A DNA stretch of 35,000 nucleotides from Symbiodinium natans. Lineage: Eukaryota > Sar > Dinophyceae > Suessiales > Symbiodiniaceae. The notes beneath the pieces were generated by a model that worked only from the letters and a program-made list of their open reading frames with translations, searched no databases and was not told the DNA's origin. Position 1 is the stretch's first letter, and the number at the start of each line of letters is the position of its first letter. This document shows, one piece after another, positions 29,022 through 35,000 of this stretch. Location of the stretch: positions 112,501 through 147,500 of the forward strand of contig CAJNDS010000325.1 of the NCBI GenBank assembly GCA_905221605.1, read 5' to 3'. A program made the position numbers and the translations under genes.

Positions 29022-29193
29022 ATCCGTCTACTTCTTTCAGCGCAGCCTTCACAGTCAATTTTCCGTTTGACAAAGCCTTGAGACACTTTCCAAGATCATC
29101 ATCTGCACCTTCTTCATCGTCGTCATCACCGCTGTCTGGCCTGTCAGACTCGGGCTCCGGCGGTTCAGAACTAGGCTCTTGCTTAGGATCCAA
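28972..29193 (-). pseudogene. Coding series, acidic segment
   Basis: A short frame beginning with an ATG and a Glu/Pro/Asp-rich stretch (PEPESDRPDSGDDDDEEGA), followed by a helical segment ending DEYIRQIF. The next frame overlaps its end by 50 bp. It may be a linker in a larger protein or a small independent protein. Confidence 0.35.
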
Positions 29194-29210
29194 CGTAGCA
29201 GGCGGTCTGT

Positions 29211-29585
29211 CTAGCCAAGGATTCTTTGGCGCCGAGCCTTCGTTTCCATGACTCGAGCCCGCAGTATTCTCTGCTTCTCTCTTCGGATGGCTGTCACTTT
29301 GTCACTTGCTGAGGACGGAGCTTTGTTTCGCCACTTGCGGTCCTGAACACCAGTACCTCTCTCATCATCTGCATCGCAACCATCATCTCGAGCCCATGCT
29401 TGCATGTCAGCAAGTGGTGGGAATGCAAGCCTCCAATTCTCGATCAGGGACTGCTGTGCAAACCTCAATGCAACGATCCGGAAATTGTGCTTCACCGAGT
29501 CCGTTCGCATCTGAATCATGATGAGCCGATAGATGGCCACCACGACACACCATGACGCGGTACGCCCTTCGGCAGAACAGCGCAA
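29211..29585 (-). pseudogene. Coding series, continuation in shifted frame
   Basis: A frame of 124 codons. The core reads VAIYRLIMIQMRTDSVKHNF then AQQSLIENWRLAFPPLADM, and the end is strongly basic (AIRREKQRILRARVMETKARRQR). It sits between two frames of the same series with almost no spacing, which points to indels or unrecognised introns rather than separate genes. No domain recognised. Confidence 0.45.
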
Positions 29586-29589
29586 AGCA

Positions 29590-30600
29590 CTAGTAACTGT
29601 GCACTTCCAGACCTTGCGTGATCAGAGGCGTTCCTGAAAAGGAGACAATATCGCCAATGTCCATGCTCAACTCCACGGAAGCATGTGTCAGCCAAAATGT
29701 CATGGCCTGAAGAATCGAAGGATCCAGAGGAGGAAGGCTTTTCGGCCATCTCAAGAGTTCTGCTACACACACCGTGTCCGGTTTTGAGATCGCATTAGTC
29801 GCCTCTTCAAGCGCCCAAGCATTTCGTGTAGCAACGTCAAGGCTCAGACCTCGAGCCATACCCCACTCTTCGAGCCATCGATTGGAATCCTCAACAGTCC
29901 ACGCATAGCTCAGCATGATCGTTGGACGTCGTTCTGCTCAATGGGCCATAGAAAGAACACCAAGGATCTGTGACCACAGCCGGCGCTCGATCTCCATTCG
30001 CGAGAGCCAGCCACACTTTTGCACAAGGATCGTGAGGGCTGCAGCGACAGCATCTCCTTCTGCAGGAGGCTCTGCGTTCAGGGAACTTCCGCGAGAGGAG
30101 CAACGACTGCTCCGCTCGATCATACTCTCAACAGCGTCGCATAGATCTTCTGGTGCGCCCTCCTGTTCCAGCAAATTCCAGATCGGCACCCCAGGCTGTT
30201 CTTGCTGCATGACCTCAATGCGTCGAACCAACCGTCGTAGCGAGCTCCAAGAGACATTCGACTCGGTCTCAGCATCAGCAGGCCGAGTGTTCATAATCTG
30301 CGCCGTCCGCTGGTAGAACATCTCTGCAGAATCGCTGGCCCAATCCATCCGCGACTGGTACAGCTTAGACATGCTACTCAAAGAAGCAAACGGTGCAGCC
30401 ATCCACCGCTCGTAGATGGTAGTGACCTGCCGAGGAAGCTCTTTCGCACCACTGGCGACATGCTCGGCAATAGTCTTGGTCCACTCTTCATTCTCACGGG
30501 GTACTCCTGAGATCCGACATGCCTGATGAACCACTCGATGCGCTGAGACTCCGGTGCGTCGTGCCAAAGTGAGATAGTTGTTGGGGGTTTGAACCTTGGG
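29590..30600 (-). pseudogene. Coding series, helical region interrupted by a TGA
   Basis: One frame is open from about 30600 to 29590 except for TGA at 29940-29938. It encodes mainly helical sequence (for example RRTGVSAHRVVHQACRISG, WASDSAEMFYQRTAQIMNTR, ILQAMTFWLTHASVELSMD). The frame continues naturally after the TGA (MLSYAWTVEDSNRWLEEWGM), so the stop looks secondary. No family recognised. It ends at TAG (29592-29590); downstream coding continues in another frame. Confidence 0.5.
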
Positions 30601-31040
30601 GATTGGTCTCGATACCAGGCTATGCTAGCCCAGACCTCACATACCCCGCTAGACGCCGGAAGTGGGTCAGAAGAGGGAGCTGAGGCTCCAGACTCGCCAG
30701 TCTTTGCGAGTGCCGGTTCTGTTGCCGATGGAGCGACCACTGCCTTGGGCATCTTTTCAGGGTGCACTGGCGGCTTAATGGCTTTGATGTTCTTCGTGGG
30801 CTGGATTGGCGAGTGTACCTTATGGCGGGGGTTCTTTTGGGCCGTAGCGGTTAGAGTCAGGATTCGTATTGGAACATGGGTTGGGACTTCTGGTTTTTCA
30901 TTGTTGTCGTTATCGGAACCTGGGAAATCGTGCGCGTGTTGTTTCGAAGAGTGTACAGAGTCACAAAGACAGTCAGGGACCAGGCAGTGAGCGCCAAGTG
31001 GTGCCATGGCCATTGCCTCAAGGGGTTCCGCACCGTGCAA
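30378..31040 (-). pseudogene. 5' part of the element's coding series, Pro/Ala/Lys-rich
   Basis: The open frame includes a low-complexity stretch (KPPVHPEKMPKAVVAPSATE, then Ser/Ala-rich) and VWASIAWYRDQSPRF. Around 30600 the plausible protein moves into another frame (PKVQTPNNYLTLARRTGV), so the reported 220-codon frame is a mosaic of real and shadow sequence. It resembles disordered N-terminal regions of retroelement gag-like proteins, but no domain is recognised. The start is uncertain. Confidence 0.4.
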
Positions 31041-31183
31041 AGATCCTGTTTTGCTACTGGCGAGCAGGATATGCCTTTAACGTTGATGAGTATCCTGAGA
31101 GGGTTCAATCGGAGTTTTTTGATATGCTGGGCTCGCATCTCATGAGGCGGGATAGGCATGACGAATCTTCTTCATCTGATTGA
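30869..31183 (+). CDS. Uncertain plus-strand ORF(s) with a membrane-anchor-like segment
   Basis: Opposite to the 5' end of the coding series, three plus-strand frames look protein-like. 30876-31145 begins MGWDFWFFIVVVIGTWEIVR, a convincing transmembrane segment followed by basic residues. 30869-31183 ends KILFCYWRAGYAFNVDEYPE, then an acidic Ser tail and a stop. 30589-30990 starts MNLGDWSRYQAMLAQTS. They could be one frame-shifted gene on the opposite strand, part of a second element, or chance. No homologue recognised. Confidence 0.3.
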   Translation: MEHGLGLLVFHCCRYRNLGNRARVVSKSVQSHKDSQGPGSERQVVPWPLPQGVPHRAKILFCYWRAGYAFNVDEYPERVQSEFFDMLGSHLMRRDRHDESSSSD

Positions 31184-31777
31184 TCCTTTTTTGGGCTGCT
31201 CGATGTCTAGGCTCGTGGTGCGTGAGCATCGGGATGTGGATTGTACTGCCTGTCGGTAGGACTGGGGTTGCAAGAGTTGTCATCTCCAGAATTGTCTGGG
31301 TTTTTAACTCTATCTAGCTAAGACAGATGGGGGGGTATAGGATACTAGCTCTGAGAACCGAAGTCCTCGATGCTGGGATGGGATGCTTGAAGGGTCCGAC
31401 ACCGCATATGCTCTTAAGGAGCAAGGGCTCAGCGAAGACCGTGAGTCAAGCGTAAGGATCTGACATGGGCACAACCCTGAAGGCTGTTGGGAGGCAGGAC
31501 TCTAGTGTTCATCGTTTTCTGTTCTGGAGGACTAGGGCTTTTACAGAACTGTTAGCTTCGGCTCGACGGTTGCATGTCGGAAACATCTAGATGTCCGAGG
31601 GTCCTCCACCGAGATGCTTCTAACAGCCCCTCCTTGAAAACAGGAGTGCACAGCTAGGTGCGACTGGTGCTGTTGTGTACAGGAAGCTTTTGTCTCCGTT
31701 TGGCATGAACAAGGCGGTCAAATCTTAACCACGGGGGAAGAAGCCTTTCGCCCGTCTTTGGAAGTCGGGCGAGGGGG
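31184..31777. other. Non-coding leader of the 5.5-kb element
   Basis: About 590 bp of unique sequence inside the intact terminal repeat. No open frame of note on either strand. It contains the hairpin at 31749-31771 next to the repeat, the place where a priming or packaging signal would sit in a retroelement. Confidence 0.45.
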
Positions 31778-31940
31778 AGTGCGTGAAGCGCTCGATCCCA
31801 TGTGCAAGGATGACACGCACAAATCAAGGCTGTCTTTTGTTCGAAGAAATCAGGCGCATGACTTGGATGGTTTAGGTTTAAGTCTTAGATAAGCTAAGCT
31901 TCCTGGCCCGATTAGGGTTCTGGTTATCCTACTTTACGTA
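31778..31940 (-). repeat. Terminal direct repeat, intact copy
   Basis: It lies 5' of the coding series on the minus strand. It contains the two blocks contiguously (overlapping in TTT at 31877-31879) and represents the uninterrupted state. A hairpin, CGCCCG (31749-31754) / CGGGCG (31766-31771), sits a few bases inside the element next to it. Confidence 0.9.
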
Positions 31941-33300
31941 TTTAGGGTTTAGGGTTTAGGGCTTAGGGTTTAGGGTTCAGAGGGTTTAGGGGTTTAGATG
32001 GTTTAAGGGGTTTAGGGGATTTGAGGGGTTGAAGGGGTTTTTGGGGTTTAGGAGGGATCCCTCGCGATCCCTGAAAAACTCTAAGCCCTATATAAACCCT
32101 ATACCCTAAACTCTAGAGACCCTGAACCCTAACTCTAGAAACCCTAAACCCTAAACCCTAAACCCTAAACCCTAAACACCCACCAACGCCACATTGGGAA
32201 CCCTGAGGCCATGTCAGCTGTTGGCCGGTTGGGTGCGATTTTAGGGCTTAGGGCTCAGAGTCCCCAGCTGCTAACTTAGGTTTTAACCCTAAAGTCTAGA
32301 CCCTAGACCCTAGACCCTAAACCCTAAACCCTAAACTAGGGCTTTAAGGATGTAGGGATTTCGGGATGCAAGGATTTCGGGGTTTAGGGATTTTTGGGAA
32401 CTCAGGGGTGTAGGGCTGTAGGGGCTAGGGATGTAGGGTTTTAAGGGCGCCGGGGTTTAGGGGCTTAGGGGTGTAAGGATTTAGGGATTTAGGGGTTCGG
32501 GGATTCGGGGGTTTAGGGTTCAGGGTTCAGGGTTTAGGGTTTAGGGTTTAGGGTTTGGGGTGTAGGGTTTAGGGTTTAGGGTTTAGGGTTTAGGGTTTAG
32601 GGTTTAGGGTTTAGGGTTTAGGGTTTAACCCCTTCAGCCCCCTCGGTTCCTCACGCGCACGGTGACCTTCTTGGCATCTTTGGGGCTCTGCGGGTGCTTC
32701 TGGCGCGCGGACGCGGGAGGGGTTTGGGGGTTTCGGGGTTTCGGGGTTTAGGGTTTAGGGTTTAGGGTTTAGGGTTTAGGGTTTAGGGTTTAGGGTTTAG
32801 GGTTTAGGGTTTGGGGTTTAGGGGTTTAGGGGGTTTAGGGGTTTAGGGGTTTGGGGGTTTAGGGGTTTGGGGGTTGAGGGGTGTTTAGGGGTTTAGGGGT
32901 TTGGGATTCAGGGATTAGCGGTTTAGGGTTTAGGGGTTTTAGGGCTTAAACCCTGCGAGCCCGAAAACCTCTGAGCCCCGGACTTAGGGCGCATATGGGC
33001 TTGTAGGGCTTCGGGCTCCAGGGTTTACAGGGGCTTTTGGAATACGTGCTTCCCTGCAACTACCAGGTCACGACAGGTCTGGGTGTCAAACATTGTAAAG
33101 CTGTTGCATCGTAAAACTCTTGCCTATACACAATTAGGTTTTTTCCTGAAGTCTCAACTGTCGGGTCTTCCCATCTTCCTGTTGCCGTGAAATGGCTGAT
33201 GCCCGTCTTCCGTGCTGCCCTCGCACGCGCTGACCGAAGGCTCTCAAGACCCTAGCCCTCCTAGTGCCAGGCTGGGGAGAGGGGAGCTGCAAGACCCTAA
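31941..33300. repeat. Telomere-type arrays right of the element
   Basis: TTTAGGG begins immediately at 31941. CCCTAAA lies at 32145-32176, TTTAGGG at 32525-32628 and 32745-32830, the latter passing into TTTAGGGG. The islands 32181-32230 and 33040-33270 show no recognisable coding. The island 32645-32700 reads KHPQSPKDAKK on the minus strand, ending AAG|GTCACC, and may be an exon. Confidence 0.75.
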
Positions 33301-33387
33301 ACCCTAAACCCTAAACGTTGCACCTTTGGTCCGCCTGTCAACGTTGGGGTACCTCGTCTTTCTGCCCCTGAGACAGCGGTTACAGAC

Positions 33388-33450
33388 CTCAGGCTTGTTG
33401 TAGGCCCGAACGATGACGCACTCGACGAGCATGACGACGTCGTACTGTCC
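33388..33450 (-). CDS. Candidate 63-nt exon, function unknown
   Basis: Minus strand, acceptor CGGAAG|GGACAG, donor CCTGAG|GTCTGT (GT). Exactly 21 codons in phase 0: GQYDVVMLVECVIVRAYNKP then E. The hydrophobic-strand look, clean splice sites and absence of stops make it the best coding island right of the 5.5-kb element. It could be an upstream exon of the channel gene or part of a separate gene. No homology recognised. Confidence 0.45.
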
Positions 33451-33499
33451 CTTCCGGGCAAGCAAGCCGAAGCACAGCGTTTGCACCCCGAACCCTACA

Positions 33500-34424
33500 C
33501 CCCTAAACCCCCAAGCCCTAAACCCTACACCCCAAAGAAACACCCAAAACCCTAAACCATAAACCCCTGAAACACCTTGAACCCAATACCCAAACCTCCC
33601 CAAACTCGAAACCCCAATACCCCAAAACTGAAAACCCTATACCCAAAACTCCCCAAACCGTTAACCCCAATACCCCAAAACCTTTAAACCAGGCGTGTCC
33701 AAACAGACGCTTAATCCTCCACGCGTAGGGTTTGGGGTTTAGGGTTTACACGGGTTTCGGGTTTAGGGTTTAGGGTTTAGGGTGTAGGATTTAGGATTTA
33801 GGATCTCGAATTTAGGGTGTTGGTGGCTTAGTGTCTAGAGTTGAGGGTTGAGGGCTGAGGGTGCTGGGATGAACCGCGGCGCCAACGACTTACAAAATCA
33901 GAGGCTGCAGTGCGAACAACCATAACCCTCGAAACTCTCGAAACCCTGAACCCTCAACACCCTAAACCCTGAACCCTAAACCCTAAACCCTAAAGCCTGG
34001 ACCCTAAACCCTAAACCCTCGAAACCCTCGAAACCCTTTTAACCCAAACTTCGGCGGAAGCCACGCCAAGGCTTCGCTGGGCAGCCACCGGGCTCGTCTG
34101 GATCCTTTGAAGTTGGCTTGGGGCTTTTTGCTTTTGGACTGAAGGTCTTGGGTTTAGGGCTTAGGGTTTAGGGTTGACGCTTGAGGCTTGAGGGTTTAGG
34201 GTTTAGGGTTTAGGGTTGAGGGTTTAGGGTTTAGGGCTTAGATCGCGCCCAGGAGGTCTGAAAATTCCGGATGAAGAAGTGTTTTGAGACGCCGGCTTCC
34301 GCGCCCATTTGTTGGGCGGCCTGTGGGCACGCCCATGCATCTGCCCTGAGGCCCTAAACCCTAAACCCTAAACCCTGAACCCTAAACCCTTAACCCTGAA
34401 CCTAAACCCTAAACCCTAAACCGC
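33500..34424. repeat. Degenerate CCCTAAA/TTTAGGG text with one open island
   Basis: CCCAAAACCCTA-type degenerate repeat at 33490-33690, TTTAGGG-type at 33725-33790 and 34140-34240, CCCTAAA-type at 33955-34035 and 34352-34422. The islands 34050-34130 and 34245-34345 are open on the minus strand (for example GVSKHFFIRNFQTSWAR) without recognised domains. Confidence 0.65.
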
Positions 34425-34467
34425 ATACGGCCGCAACGTTGATGCCATCCGCTACAGCTGCCACCGC
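34425..34467 (-). CDS. Candidate small exon, function unknown
   Basis: Minus strand, acceptor CGCCAG|GCGGTG, possible GC donor (GTAT|GCGGTT). Reads AVAAVADGINVAAV. Composition and splice grammar match the channel exons, but the plus strand is also open here. Confidence 0.35.
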
Positions 34468-34851
34468 CTGGCGTAGCTTGGAAGACTCAGCAGGGCTCAG
34501 AAGGATGCTCCTTACAGATCGTTAAGGCAGGCTCCTAAACCCTAAACCCTAAACCCGAAACCCTAAACCCTAAACCCTGTAGTAGAGCTCCCCTTAGAGC
34601 TCTTTAGAGCTCTTGCTGCTGTGGCCAACTCCTACTTCTGAGGGCAAATTTCCGATGCCCGGTTTTAGGGTTCGGTTCAGGGTTTAGGGTTCAGGGTTCT
34701 GGGTTTAGGGTTTAGGGCTTAGGGTCCTAAACCCTAAACCCTAAAACCTAAACCCTAAACCCTAAACCCTGAACCCTAAACCCTAAACCCTAAACCCTAA
34801 GCCCTAAACCCTAAACCCTAAACCCCCTAATTTTCGGACCAAATCCCGCGC
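34468..34851. repeat. CCCTAAA and TTTAGGG runs between candidate exons
   Basis: CCCTAAA at 34536-34578, a repeated AGAGCTC motif (three copies, 34586-34613), degenerate TTTAGGG at 34665-34725 meeting CCCTAAA head to head at 34725-34830. No gene seen. Confidence 0.8.
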
Positions 34852-34900
34852 ACATCTCTTGCAGAATCAGCGGCATGTCTTTCAGGTGGCCCATCCACTC
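34852..34900 (-). CDS. Candidate small exon, function unknown
   Basis: Forty-nine nt on the minus strand, acceptor TTGCCAG|GAGTGG, GC donor (GATGT|GCGCGG). It encodes EWMGHLKDMPLILQEM, a convincing amphipathic helix. Its exit phase does not match the 34425-34467 candidate, so adjacency is not implied. Confidence 0.4.
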
Positions 34901-34933
34901 CTGGCAAAGGCCGCCCAGTCATTGCGAACTCCG

Positions 34934-35000
34934 ACCCTAAACCCTAAACCCTAAACCCTAAACCCTAAACCCTAAACCCTAAACCCTAAACCCTAAACCC
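34934..35000 (-). repeat. CCCTAAA array at the window edge
   Basis: Nine perfect CCCTAAA units running off the right edge. Whether this is a chromosome end or another interstitial array cannot be told from the window. Confidence 0.9.

Larger units (their letters stand above)
26394..31940 (-). mobile_element. Unclassified 5.5-kb element with terminal direct repeats, flanked by telomere-type repeats
   Basis: A 163-bp sequence at 31778-31940 recurs at the other end as two blocks: 26394-26495 (102 bp, one mismatch, 26474 G against 31858 A) and 26762-26825 (64 bp, identical). Between lie 4,952 bp of unique sequence with a minus-strand coding series. Both outer edges touch telomere-type repeat. 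The layout is that of an LTR-type element, but no reverse transcriptase, integrase, tyrosine recombinase or transposase is seen and the repeat ends are TA...CT in minus orientation, not TG...CA. It could be a non-autonomous element or a segment duplicated by another route. The coding frames are broken although the repeats are nearly identical. Confidence 0.75.

Noticed and set aside
26394-31940. DIRS/Ngaro-type element with split direct repeats
   Set aside because: The two repeat blocks are contiguous at one end and merely interrupted by an insertion at the other; no tyrosine recombinase or reverse transcriptase is visible.
1-35000. The window as a chromosome end
   Set aside because: The arrays change strand repeatedly and are interleaved with ordered exons and transposable elements; only the last array at 34934-35000 could be terminal and it shows nothing special.
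1-35000. Apicomplexan (Eimeria or Toxoplasma) origin, since they also use TTTAGGG
   Set aside because: The LINE type, the GC/GA donors and the AG|G acceptors fit dinoflagellates much better.
1-35000. tRNA, rRNA, spliced-leader RNA genes and CRISPR arrays
   Set aside because: No conserved B-box-like GGTTCGAATCC, no CCATTTTGGCTCAAG and no regular repeat-spacer pattern was found; the regular repeats are telomere-type tandem arrays without spacers.

Overview
The window looks like dinoflagellate nuclear DNA, probably Symbiodiniaceae-like. It is saturated with interstitial telomere-type repeats (TTTAGGG on one strand, CCCTAAA on the other). It carries a LINE reverse transcriptase of a type common in dinoflagellates. 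Its gene is built of tiny exons whose introns almost all start with GC (also GA or GT) and end AG before a G, which is the dinoflagellate splice pattern. Nothing looks bacterial, and I saw no rRNA, tRNA, spliced-leader gene or CRISPR.

Region 1 (about 1-19,400, minus strand). The unique islands between the repeat arrays are not random. Read on the minus strand from high to low coordinate, they encode in order S1, the S1-S2 loop, S2, S3, the S3-S4 linker, a textbook S4 voltage sensor, the S4-S5 linker, S5, the pore helix and the selectivity-filter region of a voltage-gated cation channel. Twelve exons of 31-66 nt (16,524 down to 1,726) join in one open frame of 573 nt without a stop. All 12 acceptors are AG|G; the 11 donors are nine GC, one GA and one GT. 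The introns (about 330-4,080 bp) consist largely of telomere-type arrays. EF-hand-like exons follow towards position 1, and the gene runs off the left edge. No S6 exon was found.

Inside its largest intron (7,249-3,170) sit a small inverted-repeat element (3,567-3,730) and a 5'-truncated LINE (about 3,946-5,923, same strand). The LINE's poly(A) tail abuts CCCTAAA units and its truncated 5' end abuts TTTAGGG units, so it lies within telomere-type repeat.

Region 2 (about 19,400-26,390). Telomere-type arrays, AT, GTAT and G-rich microsatellites, a 21-bp minisatellite with inverted halves, hairpin-forming dispersed repeats, and a few short minus-strand islands that look like further small exons.

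Region 3 (26,394-31,940). A 5.5-kb unit bounded by near-identical direct repeats (163 bp; one mismatch) and flanked on both sides by telomere-type repeats. Its minus strand carries a frame-shifted coding series that includes an N6-adenine-methyltransferase-like domain (DPPF motif) followed by a cysteine P-loop (CX5R). One terminal repeat is intact. The other is split by a 269-bp insertion bounded by TTTGGGG/TTTAGGG on its left and CCCTAAA on its right, which gives a before/after record of a telomere-repeat-bounded insertion.

Region 4 (31,941-35,000). More telomere-type arrays with short minus-strand coding-like islands (for example 33,388-33,450), perhaps upstream exons of the same or another gene.

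Taken together, the window suggests telomere-type repeats acting as intron filler and as insertion sites for retroelements. All exon and domain calls were made by eye and were not confirmed by a search.
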